Origin: Nonomuraea montanisoli
Lineage (GTDB): Bacteria; Actinomycetota; Actinomycetes; Streptosporangiales; Streptosporangiaceae
Length of the DNA stretch: 64,000 bases
Assembly: GCF_013363975.1 (NCBI RefSeq)
Contig: NZ_JABWGN010000015.1
Span: 1-64,000 of the forward strand
Direction: 5' to 3'
The notes under the pieces are model-generated. The model saw only the letters and a list, made by a program, of their open reading frames with translations. It made no database searches and was not told where the DNA came from. How positions within the stretch are numbered: the stretch's first letter is position 1; every line of letters begins with the position of its first letter. A program made the translations under genes and the position numbers. Shown one piece after another: positions 1 through 12,100 of the stretch.

Positions 1-1121
1 CGGCGTGTGACGTGGCCGACCGCCGGGCGCTGGCCGCCCTGCTGGACGAGATTCCGTCGCTGGGCGGGGTCGTCCACACGGCTGGTGTGCTGGACGACTC
101 GGTGGTGGAGGGTCTGACGCCGGAGCGCATGGACACGGTCCTGGCTCCGAAGGCGGACGCGGCCTGGCATCTGCACGAGCTGAGCGGAGATGTCTCCCTG
201 TTCGTGCTGTTCTCCTCCCTCGCGGGAGTGCTGGGGAACGCTGGTCAGGGCAACTACGCCTCCGCCAACGCCTTCCTGGACGCCCTGGCCGAACACCGTA
301 AGGGACTCGGGCTGCCGGCGGTGTCGATCGCCTGGGGACTCTGGGACACCGACTCCGGGATGACCGGCGGCCTCACCGCGGCCGACCACGCCCGCCTGGC
401 CAGGGCCGGGATCGCCCCGCTGACCGCCGAGCAGGGCCTGGACCTGTTCGACGGCGCTCTGACGGGCGCCGAGCCCCGGGTGGTGGCCGCCCGCTGGGAC
501 GCCGCCGGGCTCCGGGCGCGCGCCGAGGCCGGAGACCTGCCGTCCGTGCTGCGCGGCCTCGTCCGGGCGCCCCGCCGTACCGCCGGGAACGCCGCCGCGA
601 CCGGAGGACCCGCCGCGCTCGCCCAGCGCCTCGCGGCCCTGCCCCGCACCGACGCGCAGCGGCTGCTCACCGACACCGTGCGCGCCCATGTCGCGGCCGT
701 CCTCGCCCACGGCAGCGCCGACCAGATCGAGGTGGACCGGGCCTTCAACCAGCTCGGCTTCGACTCGCTGACGGCCGTAGAGCTGCGCAACCGGCTCAAC
801 GCCGACACCGGCCTGCGGCTGCCGCCGACCCTCGTCTTCGACCACCCGACCGTCACCACGCTGAGCGACTACCTCTTCCGCACCCTCGCACCCCCGTCGC
901 CGTCGCCCGAGGACACGCTGCGCACGGCCCTGGACCGGGTCGAGGACATGATCGCCGCCGCCAACGGCGAGGGCGAGGCCCTGCGCGACCGGTTCGTGTC
1001 GCTCCTGCAGACCACGCTCGACCGGCTCGGCGCCGGGCCCAACGGCGCCGGCGACGTCGCCGACAAGATCGACTCGGCTTCGGACGAGGAGATCTTCGCC
1101 CTCATCGACAACGAACTGTGA
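1..1121 (+). CDS. Modular type I PKS, C-terminal part (KR-ACP-docking), truncated by window edge
   Basis: Only the end of a modular polyketide synthase is present; the reading frame is open from base 3 and the N-terminal part lies outside the window. The fragment begins inside a ketoreductase domain with the HTAGVLDD motif (the LDD signature of B-type KRs), the catalytic serine in LFSSLAG and the tyrosine in NYASANAFLD. An ACP follows, with its phosphopantetheine serine in GFDSLTAVEL. The last ~75 residues are a helical, acidic tail ending DEEIFALIDNEL, typical of class 1 C-terminal docking domains. It should pass its chain to the next protein, which starts with a matching coiled coil. This ACP is the classical actinomycete type, unlike the LGGNSL carriers downstream. 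Confidence 0.95.
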   Translation, partial: ACDVADRRALAALLDEIPSLGGVVHTAGVLDDSVVEGLTPERMDTVLAPKADAAWHLHELSGDVSLFVLFSSLAGVLGNAGQGNYASANAFLDALAEHRKGLGLPAVSIAWGLWDTDSGMTGGLTAADHARLARAGIAPLTAEQGLDLFDGALTGAEPRVVAARWDAAGLRARAEAGDLPSVLRGLVRAPRRTAGNAAATGGPAALAQRLAALPRTDAQRLLTDTVRAHVAAVLAHGSADQIEVDRAFNQLGFDSLTAVELRNRLNADTGLRLPPTLVFDHPTVTTLSDYLFRTLAPPSPSPEDTLRTALDRVEDMIAAANGEGEALRDRFVSLLQTTLDRLGAGPNGAGDVADKIDSASDEEIFALIDNEL

Positions 1122-1155
1122 CCCCGTGACGCCCACGACCGGAAAGGCACGCCCG

Positions 1156-4100
1156 ATGGGGACCGAGGACAAGCTCCGCGCCTACCTCAAGCGCGCCACC
1201 GTCGAACTCGCCCAGGCCCGAGCCCGCCTCACCGAGGCCGAGGAACGCCGCCACGAACCCATCGCGGTCATCGGCATGGCCTGCCGCTACCCCGGTGGCG
1301 ACACGGTCGAGGACTTCTGGCGCCTGCTGCGCGACAGCGCGAACGTCGTCCGCGAGGTGCCCGCCTCCCGCTGGGACGTCGACGCCTACTACGACCCCGA
1401 CCCGCGGGCGACCGGCGCCATGTACACCAGGTACGGGACGTTCCTGGACGACGTCACCGGCTGGGACGCCGAGTTCTTCGGCCTGTCGCCGCGCGAGGCG
1501 CTGCGCATGGACCCCCACCAGCGGCTGCTGCTGGAGCTGGCCTGGGAGGGCCTGGAGAACTCCGGCATCGCGCCCGCCCGGCTGGCCGGCAGCCGCACCG
1601 GCGTGATGGTCGGCTACATGGACACCCTCCAGTACGGCCGGCTGCAGATGGAGCGGCAGGGCGCGGACGCCGTCTCGGACCCGTACCTGGGCCAGGGCGC
1701 GGTGTCGAGCGTGGCGGCCGGGCGGATCGCCTACCAGCTCGACCTCATCGGCCCCACGATGACGATCGACACCGCCTGCTCCTCGTCGCTCATCGCCGTC
1801 CACCTGGCCATGGAGAGCCTGCGCCGGGGCGAGTGCGACCTCGCGATCGCGGCGGGCGCGTCGCTGACCCTGCACCCCACCACGTACGTCCAGGCGTGCG
1901 CCGGGCTGATGATGAGCGCCGACGGCCGGTGCAAGACGTTCGACGAGCGGGCCGACGGCTACGTCATGGGCGAGGGCGGCGGCCTGGTCGTGCTGGAGCC
2001 GCTGTCGAAGGCCGTCGCGAACGGCCGCCGCATCCGCGCCGTCCTGCGCGGCTCGGCGGTCAACCAGGACGGCCGCAGCAACGGGCTCACCGCGCCCAGC
2101 CGCAAGGCGCAGGCCGACGTCATCACCCGGGCGCTCGCCGCGGCCCGGATCGCCCCCGACGACATCGACTACGTCGAGGCGCACGGCTCGGGCACCCACC
2201 TGGGCGACGCCATCGAGCTGTCCGCGCTGCACGACGTCTTCGGCGGCCGCGGGCCCGGCCGGCCGCTGCGGGTCGGCGCCGTCAAGACCAACATCGGCCA
2301 CACCCAGGCCGCGGCCGGCATCGCCGGGCTGATCAAGACGACGCTCATCCTGGAGAACGGGCTCATCCCGCCCAACCTGCACATGAGCACCCCGGCGGCG
2401 GCCATCCCCGAGGACGGCAGCGTCCAGCCGGTCACCGGGCCCGTGCCGCTGCCGCGCGCGGACCGGCCCCGGCTCATGGGGGTCAGCTCCTTCGGCCTGT
2501 CGGGCACGAACGCCCACGTCGTCGTCGAGGCCGCCCCGGACACCCAGGCGTCCGCCGCCGCCGGCCGGCCGGCCGCGTACGTGCTGCCCGTGTCGGCGGC
2601 CACCCGGGAGGCGCTGGGCGAGCAGGCCGGCCGGCTCGCGGAGTGGCTGGGCGAGCGGCCCGAGACGCCGCTCGCCGACCTCGCCCGCACCCTCCAGGCC
2701 GGACGCGCCGAGCTGGACCACCGCCGCGCCCTCGTCTGCACCGGCACCGGCGACGCGCTGGAGCGGCTGCGCGCCACGGCCCGGCAGGGCGACGGGCACC
2801 GCGTCAAGGGCCGCCCCCGCGTCGCGTTCCTGCTCCAGGGGGTCGGCGACCAGTACGCCGGCCTGGGCAGGGAGCTGTACGCCAGGGAGCCCGTGTACGC
2901 GCAGGCCGTGGACACCTGCGTCGAGCTGGTGGCCCGCCGCTCCGGCGTGGACCTGCGCCCCCTGTTCTTCCCGGCCGGCGACACCGCCTCCGAGCCCGCC
3001 CAGGCCGACCTGGCCGCGCTGCTCGGCCGCCGCCCCACCGGCGCGGACGACGCGTCGCCCCCGGAGCACGACCCGCTGGACCAGGCCGCCATCGCGCACC
3101 CGTTCCTGTTCACCGTCGAGTACGCGCTGGCCAGGCTGCTCCAGCACTGGGGCGTCACCCCGGACCTGCTCATCGGCTACAGCCTCGGCGAGTACGTGGC
3201 CGCCTGCCTGGCCGGCGTGTTCACCCTGGAGGACGCGCTGCACGTGGTCGTCGAGCGCGCCCACCTGATCAGTGCCGTCCCCGCGGGCCGCATGGTCGCG
3301 GTCGCCGCCCCGGAGGACCGGATCACGGCCACGCTGTCCGGCGCCGGGATCGAGGTGGACGTGGCGGCCCGCAACGGCCCGGCGATGACCGTGCTGAGCG
3401 GCCTGCCCGGCGACATCGAGGCGGCCACCGCCGCGCTGACCGCGGCGGGCCTCGCCTGCCGTCCGCTGCGCTCGGCGCACGCCTTCCACTCCACGCTGCT
3501 CCAGCCGGCCCGCGAGAAGCTCGCCGCGGTGCTGGAGGCGGTGCCGCGCCGCGCTCCGGCCATCACGATCGTCTCCAACCTCACCGGGCAGCCGCTCACC
3601 GCCGAGCAGGCGACCAGCACCTCGTACTGGGCCGACCAGCTCGTCAGCACCGTCCGCTTCGCCGACGGCGTGCGCCACTGCGTGGGGCAGGACGTGGCGG
3701 CGTTCGTGGAGCTCGGGCCGGGACAGACCCTCGGCGGCCTGGTCCGGCAGAACCTCGCGGGCGGGACCGCCACGGCGGTCCTCGGCACGCTGCCGCCCCG
3801 CTGGAGCGCGGGCGAGCGCCGCGACCCGCACCACGAGCTGCTGGCCGCCTGCGCCGCCCTGTGGGAGCTCGGGGCACCGGTGAAGTGGGACCTCACCCGC
3901 CCCGGCGACGGCCAGGTGCTCAGCCTGCCCACATACCCGTTCCAGCGCACCCGATTCTGGCCCGACCTCGGCCCCGACCACGGGACCCAGGCCCCCGCCG
4001 GACCGCGCGCCCACACCGCGAGCGGCGCCGAGACGGACGGGGACCACGTGTTCGTCCCGGCCTGGCGTCAGGACCCGGCGCGCGCCGCCGTCCCGGAGTC

Positions 4101-6105
4101 CGTGCGGCTGCCCGGCCCGCTCGTCGTCTTCGCCGACCCCGGCGGCGTCGGCACGGCCCTGGCCGGCCTCGCCGCGGCGGCGGGAACGCGGGTCGTCGAG
4201 GTGCACCCCCGGCCTTCCACCGCCGATCCCGCGGCCGGGCCGGTTCGCGACGGCAGGCGTCTCACCATCGACCCGGCCGCGCCCGGGCACTACGCCGAGG
4301 TGTTCGCCGGGCTCGGCGACGGGCCCGTCCACGTGGCGTACCTGTGGGGCCTGACCCCCGGCGCGCCGGACGCGTTCCCGGGGGCCTTCGCGGGGGACGC
4401 GGAGCTGCGCGCCGCCGTGGAGCACGGCTTCACCGGGCTCCTCCTGGCCGTCCAGGCGCTCGGCGACCTGCCCGGCCGCCAGGGCGTACGGCTGCTGACC
4501 GTCACCGCGGGCGCCACCGAGATCCTGGGCGGCGACACGCCCGCGCCCCACCAGGCGCTCGCCCACGGCCTCGGCCGCGCGGTGCGGCACGAGTACCCCG
4601 GCCTGACCTGGAGCGGCGTCGACCTCGACCCCGAGCCCGACGGGCGGGCGGCGGCGCGGCTGGCCCACGAGCTGACGACCGAGCCGTCCGACGGCGAGGA
4701 GCCCGATGCCCGCGACCCGCTGACGGGCTGGCGGCGCGGCCGCCGCTGGATCCGCGCATGGGCCCAGGCCCCCGACCCGGCTCCCGAGGACGCCGTGTGG
4801 CGGGCCGACGGGGCGTACCTCATCACCGGTGGCACCCGCGGCCTGGGCATGGCGCTCGCCAAGCACCTCGTGCGCTCCGGCGTCCGCCGCCTCGCCCTCG
4901 TCGGCCGCACCCCCATCCCCCGGGAGACCGGCCGCACCCCCGTCCCCCGGGAGACCGGCCGCACCCCCGTCCCCCGGGAGACCGGCCGCATCGCCCTCCC
5001 CGGTGAGGTCGGCCAGACCCCCACGGCGGGGGAGCCCGGCGACCGGGTGGCGGCGACCCTGCGGGACGTGGCCGAGCTGGAGGCCGCCGGCGCCGAGGTG
5101 CTGCTGCTCACCGCCGACACCGGCGTCCCCGCCGAGCTGCGCGCGGCACTGGCCCGCGCCCGCGAGCGCTTCGGCCGGCTCCACGGCGTCGTCCACGCCG
5201 CCGGCCTGCCCGCCGGCGGCCTGACGCAGCGCCGCACGGTCGCCGACGCCACCGCGGTGCTCGCCCCCAAGGTCCTCGCCATGGGCCCCCTGGCCGAGCT
5301 GGTCGGCCCGGACACGCCCGCCGACGAGCGGCCCGAGCTGCTCGTCCTCTACTCCTCCGCCGTCACCGCGTTCGGCGGCATCGGCGAGGCCGACTACTGC
5401 GCCGCCAACACCGTCCTCGACGCGTACGGGCAGGCGCTGGACGCGTCCTCCTCGACCCGGGTCGTCTCGGTGGCCTGGGGCCCGTGGCGGCACGACGTGT
5501 GGCAGGCCGAGAACCTCAAGACCACCGGCGGCCTCGCCGAGCGGGTGGCCGCCTACCGCGCCGCCCACGGCTTCACGGACGAGGCGGGCTGCGCGCTGCT
5601 CGACCGCGTCGTGGCCGGTGGTCACGGCGGGGTCATGGCCGTGCGGCAGCCGCTGCGCGCGGTGCTGGACGCCTGGTCGAGCATGCTCGACCTGGACGAC
5701 CTCGTCGGCGCCGCCGTGGCGGCCGGCCCGAAGGGCGAGCGGTTCCCGCGCCCGCGGCTGCGCGCCGACTACGTGCCGCCCCGCTCGGACGCCGAGGCGC
5801 GCATGGCCGACCTGTGGGGCGCCTTCCTCGGCATCGACGCGGTCGGCGTCCACGACCCGTTCTTCGACCTCGGCGGCAACTCGCTGGTCGGCATGGCCAT
5901 GGTGCTCGCCATCGAGAAGGAGCTCGGCCGGCCGGTGCCGCCCGCGCTGCTGTTCGAGCACGCGACCGTCGCGGAGTTCACGGCGGCGCTCGGCGCGGCC
6001 GGGGCCGGCGGCGACGGCAGTGGCGGGAGCGGCCAGGAGGCGCTGGCCGGCAGTTCGGCACGGGGGGAACGGCGGCGCAGGGCCCGTTCCGGCAACCGGA
6101 GATGA
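1156..6105 (+). CDS. Type I PKS, one module: docking-KS-AT-KR-ACP
   Basis: A 1649-residue single-module chain-extending synthase. Residues 1-32 form the N-terminal docking coiled coil (begins MGTEDKLRAYLKR). The KS spans about 34-460 with active Cys208 in TACSSSL plus EAHGSGT and GHTQAAAG histidines. The AT is at about 555-880 with GYSLGEY nucleophile and HAFHS, which favours malonyl-CoA. A KR at about 1219-1440 has GGTRGLG, LYSS and ADYCAAN, so it should be active. The ACP carries Ser1576 in DLGGNSL. The ATG at 1156 is preferred over GTG 1126 because GGAAAGG lies 8 bases upstream and the docking domain begins there. The KR contains a 27-bp in-frame repeat. The stop overlaps the next start (ATGA). 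Confidence 0.95.
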   Translation: MGTEDKLRAYLKRATVELAQARARLTEAEERRHEPIAVIGMACRYPGGDTVEDFWRLLRDSANVVREVPASRWDVDAYYDPDPRATGAMYTRYGTFLDDVTGWDAEFFGLSPREALRMDPHQRLLLELAWEGLENSGIAPARLAGSRTGVMVGYMDTLQYGRLQMERQGADAVSDPYLGQGAVSSVAAGRIAYQLDLIGPTMTIDTACSSSLIAVHLAMESLRRGECDLAIAAGASLTLHPTTYVQACAGLMMSADGRCKTFDERADGYVMGEGGGLVVLEPLSKAVANGRRIRAVLRGSAVNQDGRSNGLTAPSRKAQADVITRALAAARIAPDDIDYVEAHGSGTHLGDAIELSALHDVFGGRGPGRPLRVGAVKTNIGHTQAAAGIAGLIKTTLILENGLIPPNLHMSTPAAAIPEDGSVQPVTGPVPLPRADRPRLMGVSSFGLSGTNAHVVVEAAPDTQASAAAGRPAAYVLPVSAATREALGEQAGRLAEWLGERPETPLADLARTLQAGRAELDHRRALVCTGTGDALERLRATARQGDGHRVKGRPRVAFLLQGVGDQYAGLGRELYAREPVYAQAVDTCVELVARRSGVDLRPLFFPAGDTASEPAQADLAALLGRRPTGADDASPPEHDPLDQAAIAHPFLFTVEYALARLLQHWGVTPDLLIGYSLGEYVAACLAGVFTLEDALHVVVERAHLISAVPAGRMVAVAAPEDRITATLSGAGIEVDVAARNGPAMTVLSGLPGDIEAATAALTAAGLACRPLRSAHAFHSTLLQPAREKLAAVLEAVPRRAPAITIVSNLTGQPLTAEQATSTSYWADQLVSTVRFADGVRHCVGQDVAAFVELGPGQTLGGLVRQNLAGGTATAVLGTLPPRWSAGERRDPHHELLAACAALWELGAPVKWDLTRPGDGQVLSLPTYPFQRTRFWPDLGPDHGTQAPAGPRAHTASGAETDGDHVFVPAWRQDPARAAVPESVRLPGPLVVFADPGGVGTALAGLAAAAGTRVVEVHPRPSTADPAAGPVRDGRRLTIDPAAPGHYAEVFAGLGDGPVHVAYLWGLTPGAPDAFPGAFAGDAELRAAVEHGFTGLLLAVQALGDLPGRQGVRLLTVTAGATEILGGDTPAPHQALAHGLGRAVRHEYPGLTWSGVDLDPEPDGRAAARLAHELTTEPSDGEEPDARDPLTGWRRGRRWIRAWAQAPDPAPEDAVWRADGAYLITGGTRGLGMALAKHLVRSGVRRLALVGRTPIPRETGRTPVPRETGRTPVPRETGRIALPGEVGQTPTAGEPGDRVAATLRDVAELEAAGAEVLLLTADTGVPAELRAALARARERFGRLHGVVHAAGLPAGGLTQRRTVADATAVLAPKVLAMGPLAELVGPDTPADERPELLVLYSSAVTAFGGIGEADYCAANTVLDAYGQALDASSSTRVVSVAWGPWRHDVWQAENLKTTGGLAERVAAYRAAHGFTDEAGCALLDRVVAGGHGGVMAVRQPLRAVLDAWSSMLDLDDLVGAAVAAGPKGERFPRPRLRADYVPPRSDAEARMADLWGAFLGIDAVGVHDPFFDLGGNSLVGMAMVLAIEKELGRPVPPALLFEHATVAEFTAALGAAGAGGDGSGGSGQEALAGSSARGERRRRARSGNRR
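4903..5037 (+). repeat. 27-bp in-frame tandem repeat inside the KR of the one-module PKS
   Basis: Five consecutive 27-bp units encode GRTPIPRET, GRTPVPRET (twice), then the degenerate GRIALPGEV and GQTPTAGEP. The first three are almost identical at the DNA level. They sit just after the NADPH-binding strand (RLALVGRTP), where other KRs have a short variable loop before the helix, so the array lengthens a surface loop without breaking the frame. Confidence 0.9.
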
Positions 6106-9100
6106 GGACGATTGACGTGATCGACGACATCGACGAGATCGACGGCGAGAGCTCCGGCACCGACATCGCGATCGTCGGCATGTCGGGGCGCTTCCCGGGG
6201 GCGGCCGACGTGGCCGGGCTGTGGTCCGTGATCCGGTCCGGCGCGTCCGGCGTCACCCGGTTCACCGACGACGAGCTGCGCGCCGCCGGCGTCCCCGAGG
6301 AGCTCATCGCCGACCCGTCGTACGTGAAGGCGAGCCCGGTGATCGACGGCGTCGAGCTGTTCGACGCGGGCTTCTTCGGGATCGGCCCGAAGGAGGCGCA
6401 GATCCTCGACCCGCAGCACCGGCTGTTCCTTGAGCACGGCTGGACGGCGCTGGAGGACGCCGGGTGCGACCCGACGCGCTTCGACGGGGCCGTCGGCGTG
6501 TTCGCCGGCTGCGCGCACAGCTCGTACATGCAGAACAACCTGCTGCCCAGCGGCATCGGCGCCGTCATGGGCGAGCTCGCGGTCGGGCTGGCCAACGACA
6601 AGGACTCCCTCACCACCCGCGTCGCGCACACCCTCGGCCTGTCCGGCCCCAGCTACGGCGTGCAGAGCTACTGCTCGACGTCGCTGGTCGCCGTGTGCGC
6701 CGCCGCGACCAGCCTGGCGAGCTTCGAGTGCGACCTGGCGCTGGCCGGCGGCGTCGCCGTGAACGTGCCGCACCGCGTCGGCTACCTCTACCAGCAGGGC
6801 GGCATCGCGCCGCCCGACGGTGAGTGCCGCGCGTTCGACGCGGGCGGCCTGGGCGCGCCGCTCGGCAGCGGCGTCGGCGTGGTCGCGCTGCGGCGGCTGG
6901 AGGACGCGCTGGCCGACGGCGACCAGATCTACGCCGTGCTGCGCGGCTGGGCGGTCAACAACGACGCCGGACGCAAGGTCGGCTTCACCGCCCCCGGCGT
7001 GCAGGGGCAGGCGGCGGTCATGGCGGAGGCGCTGGCGAGCGCCGGGCTGACCCCCGCCGACATCGACTACGTCGAGGCGCACGGCACCGGCACCGCGCTC
7101 GGCGACGCGGCCGAGCTGGCCGCGTTGCAGCAGGTGTTCCGGGACGAGTCCGTCCTCATCGGGTCCGTCAAGACGAACCTCGGCCACCTCGACCGCGCCG
7201 CCGGCGTCACCAACCTCATCAAGGTCGCGCTCTCCCTGCGCCACGACGAGATCCCGCCGACCGTCAACCTGACCGACCCCAACCCGCAGCTCGCCTCCGG
7301 CCAGGCCCGGCTGGAGATCGTCACCGGGCTGCGCCGCTGGCCGCGCGAGGCGGGCCGGACCCGCCGCGCCGGGGTGAGCGCGTTCGGCATCGGCGGCACG
7401 AACGCGCACGTGGTGGTCGAGGAGGCGCCGCTGGTGCCGCGCACCGAGGAGCAGCCGCGCCCCGAGCTGCTCGTCTGGTCCGCCCGTACGGCCTCCGCCG
7501 CCGACGCGATGACGGAACGCCTGGCCGCGCACCTGGCCGCCGACGGCTCCGCGCACCGGCTGGCCGACGTCGCCCACACGCTGCAGACCGGGCGGCAGGT
7601 GTTCGCCCACCGGCGGATGGCGGTGGCCTCCTCCACGGACGAGGCGGCCGGGCGGATCCGGTCCGGGGCGGTGCTCGGCGGCGCCGGGAGCCGCGCCGAC
7701 CGGCCCGTCGCCTTCCTCATCGCCGGCACCGGCGAGCAGTACCCGGGGATGGCCGCCGAGCTGTACGAGAGCGAGCCGGTGTTCCGGGCGGCGCTCGACA
7801 AGTGCCGCGCCGAGCTGCGGCGCCGGACGGGCGGCGAGGACCCGCTCGCCGAGATGATCGGGCCGCGGCGGGGCGGCGAGGGGGACGCGCTCGGCCGGTT
7901 GCTCGGCCGCGCCTCCGCGCCCGCCGCGGCGCCCCCCACCCGGGTGCTCCAGCCCGCGCTGTTCGCCGTCGAGTACGCGCTGGCGCGGCTCGTCCAGTCG
8001 TGGGGCGTCGAGCCGGCCGCGCTGGCCGGCTACAGCCTCGGCGAGTACGTCGCGGCATGCCTGGCCGGGGTGATGTCCCTGGAGTCGGCCGTCGCGCTGG
8101 TCGCCCACCGGGCCGCCCTCATCGACGAGCTGCCGCCCGGCCGGATGTGCGCGGTGCCGCTCGCCGCCGCCGACCTGCGGGAGCGCCTGGCCGGCGTGAC
8201 CGGTGTGGACGTCGCCGCGGTCAGCGGGCCCGAGCTGACCGTGCTGGCCGGCGACCCGGCGGCGATGGCCGAGGCCAGGGCGCTGCTGGAGGCGGACGGG
8301 GTGCCCTGCCGCCCGCTGGCGACCAGCCACGCCTTCCACTCGCGGATGATGGAGCCGCTGCGGGAGCGGCTGACCGCCTGGATCGCCGAGAACGTCCCGC
8401 TCCACGCGCCCCGCGTCCCCGTCGTCTCCAACGTCACCGGCGAGCTCGCCACCGCCGCGCAGCTCACCGACCCGGCGTACTGGGCCGAGCACATGTGCGC
8501 GACCGTGCGCTTCGACGGCGTCCTGAGCACGCTGCTGCGGCTGGACGGCGACGCGGCGCTGCTGGAGATCGGGCCCGGCCAGTCGCTGGGCGCGATGGCG
8601 CGCGGCCACCGCGACTGCCCGCCGGACCGCTGGCCGCTCGTCGTCGCCACGCTGCCGGGTGCGGACGACCCGCGCCCGGCGGGGGAGGCGCTGGCGGAGG
8701 CGGCCGGGCGGCTGTGGCTGGCCGGGGTGCCGATCGACTGGTCGGGCTACCGGCAGGACCGGCCGGTGGCCAAGGTGGGGCTGCCGACGTATCCGTTCGA
8801 GCGGGAGCGCTACTGGATCGACCCGCCGTCCCAGGCGTCCGCCCCGGTCGCCGCCCCGGTCGCCGTCCCGGCCGCGGCCGGTCAGCGGGCTTCCGATGGC
8901 GGCGCCACTTCGCAGGCCCTGAACGGCGTCACCCCGCAGGCCGTGAACGGCGCCGCCCCGTCCTTCGGTGTCGCTTCGTCCTTCGGTGTCGGTTCGTCCT
9001 TCGGTGTCGCGGGCGAGGTCTCGGCCGGGCGCCCGCACGTCGAGCTGCTGGTCCCGGAGTGGATCCCGGCGGGGGTTCCCGAGCGCGGGACGCCGGCCCG

Positions 9101-12100
9101 GGTGGGGCGCTGCGTGCTCGTCTCGGGTGGCGTGCTCGTCTCGGGTGGCGTGCCTGTCTCGGGTGGCGCGGGCGGCGAGGCGGTCGTAAGTGGCGCGGAC
9201 GGCCGTGGCACCGAGGTGGCCGCGGCCGGTGCGGACGCTCAGGCGGCCGAAGCGCTGGCGCGGTCGTTGCGGGCGCACGGCGTGGACGTCGTGACGGTCA
9301 CCGGGCCGGACGACCCCGCGGCGCTCACCCGCGCACTGGACGCCTCCACCACCCCCGGCCTGGACCTCTCCGCCACCCGCGGTCTGGACGTCTCCGCCCC
9401 GGTCACGGTCGTGGACCTCCGCCTTCTCGCGCCGACCCTGGACTCCTCGGGTCCTGACGGCTCCGCGGCCGGGGGCGGGCTGGTGCCCGTGGCGCGGCTG
9501 CTGGCGGCGTTCGGCGAGCAGGGCGGGGACGGGACCCGGGTCCTGCTGGTCACGCGCGGCGGTCAGGCGGCGGCGGACGGGGAGGTCCCGGACGCCGCGC
9601 ACGCGGCCGCGGCGACCCTGCCGATGGTCGCCAACCAGGAGTACCTCAGCCTCGACTGCGCCGCCGTGGACCTCGACCCGGACGCCGACGCCCAGGCCGT
9701 GGCCGACGCGCTGACCGGCGAGATCCTGAACCCGTCCGGCGAGGTCTTCGTCGCCTACCGTGACGGCACCCGCCTCCTCCGCGCCTTCACCCCGGGCGAG
9801 CCGCCCGCCTCAGAAAGGGCCGCCTCCGAGCTGCCTGCCTCCGAGCTGCCTGCCTCCGAGCCGTCCGCCTCCGAGCCGTCCGCCTCCGAGCCGTCCGCCT
9901 CCGAGCCGTCCGCCTCCGAGGCCGGGGGGACGTACCTGGTCACCGGCGGTCTGGGCGACGTCGGGCTGCTCGTCGCCGAGCACCTGGCCCGCGCCGGCGC
10001 CGCCCGGCTGGTCCTCACCAGCCGCGCCGGCCTCCCCGCCGACCCGGGCGACCCGCGCCGTGAGGCGGTCGAGCGCATACGCGCCCTGGTCGCCGAGGTG
10101 CTCACCCCCGCCGTGGACGTCACCGACGCCGCCGCCATGCGCGCCACGCTCGCCGGCCTCGCCGATCGCGGCGCGTACCGGCTGGACGGGGTCGTGCACG
10201 CCGCGGCCGACACGCGGCCCGGCGGCTTCCGCCCGCTGCGCGACCTCGACGACGAGGCCGTCGCCCGCCACTTCGCCGCCAAGGTGACCGGCGCCCAGGT
10301 GCTGGAGCAGGTGCTGGGCGAGCTCCCGGCCGACCGGGCGCCGCGCTTCTGCCTCGTGTTCTCGTCCACCTCGGCCGTTCTCGGCGGCATCACGTTCGGC
10401 AGCTACGCCGCCGCCAACGCCGCCCTGACCGCGCTCGCCCACCGCGGCCACTCCGCCTGGGAGCGGGGCCGTACCCCCACCCGGTGGGTGGCGGCGAGCT
10501 GGGACACCTGGGCCGTCACCCTTGACCGGCTGGAGGGCGGCATGGGCGCGGCGATGGCCGCGCACTCGATGAGCGCGGCGGAGTCGCTGGCGGCCTTCGA
10601 CCGGCTGACGGCCGCGACGCGGCCCGGGCTGGTGGTCGCGGCGGGCGGGCTGGACGACCGGCTGCCCCGCTCCGTGCCCGCCGCCACGGCCCTCCTCGCC
10701 GGGTCCGTCCCCGAGGCCGGTGCGGAGGGGCTGCCCGCCGGCGCCGGCGACCGGTTTCCGCGCCCCGAGCTTCCGCAGCCCTACACCCCGCCGCAGTCGC
10801 CGGTGGAGCACGCGCTCGCGGCGCTCTGGTCCGAGGTGCTGGGCGTCGAGCCGGTCGGCACCCGGGACAACTTCTTCGACCTCGGCGGCAACTCGCTGGT
10901 GGCGCTGCAGATGCTCGCCCTGGTGAAGCAGCGGTTCGGGGTGGCGGTGCCCACCGTGGCGCTGTTCGAGGCGCCGACGGTCGGCACCCTGGCCGTCATC
11001 CTGGACGAACGCGGCGCAACAGCGACAGCCCCGTCCACAGCCACGGCAGTCACGGAGCCCGCGTCCCTGCCCGCCGTCCGCGTCGTCGGCGAGCGCACCA
11101 GGACCGCCACCGAGGACGACCGCCGCATCGCGATCATCGGCATGGCCGGCCGCTTCCCCGGCGCCCCGGACGTGGCCACGTTCTGGCGCAACCTCAACGA
11201 CGGCGTCGAGTCCATCAGCTTCTTCTCCGAGGAGGAGCTGCTGGCCGCCGGGGCCGACCCCGAGCAGATCAAGGACCCCGCGTACGTGCCGGCCCGGCCC
11301 GTCCTGGACGACGTCAGCGGCTTCGACGCGGCCTTCTTCGGCATGAGCCCCCGCATGGCCGCCATCACCGACCCGCAGCAGCGCGCCTTCCTGGAGGTGT
11401 GCTGGGAGGCGCTCGAACAGGGCGGCTACGCGGCGCCGGAGCACCGGGGCCGGGTGGGCGTGTTCGGCGGCGCCAACATCAGCACGTACCTGCTCCGGAT
11501 GACCGACCACCTGCTCGGCGGCGGCCAGAACGAGTTCAGCGGGTTCGAGGTCATCATGGGCAACGACAAGGACGCCCTCACCACGACCGTGTCGTACCTG
11601 TTCGACCTGTACGGGCCGAGTGTCGCGGTGCAGACGTTCTGCTCCACCTCGCTGGTGGCCGCGCACCTGGCCGTGCAGAGCCTGCGGGCCGGGGACTGCG
11701 AGCTGGCGCTCGCGGGCGGCGTGTCGATCCGCGTGCCGGACCGGGTCGGCCACCTGTACGGGCCGGGCGGCCAGGAGTCGCCCGACGGCCACGTGCGCGC
11801 CTTCGACGCCGCCGCCAAGGGCAGCATGTTCGGCGACGGCGCCGCCGCCGTGCTGCTGAAGCGGCTGCCCGACGCGATCCGCGACGGCGACCACGTCTGG
11901 GCCGTCATCCGCGGCTCGGCCATGAACAACGACGGCGCGCTCAAGGTCGGCTACACCGCGCCCAGCGTCGTCGGCCAGTCCCGGGTCATCGCCGACGCGA
12001 TGGCCGACGCCGGCGTCACCGGCGAGGACATCAGTTACGTCGAGGCGCACGGCACCGCGACCGAGCTGGGCGACCCCATCGAGGTGGCCGCCCTGACCCG

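Noticed and set aside
1102..5961. A 1619-codon open frame on the minus strand opposite the one-module PKS
   Set aside because: It is a by-product of extreme third-position G/C bias in the plus-strand PKS; its translation is low-complexity Gly/Arg/Val and matches no family.
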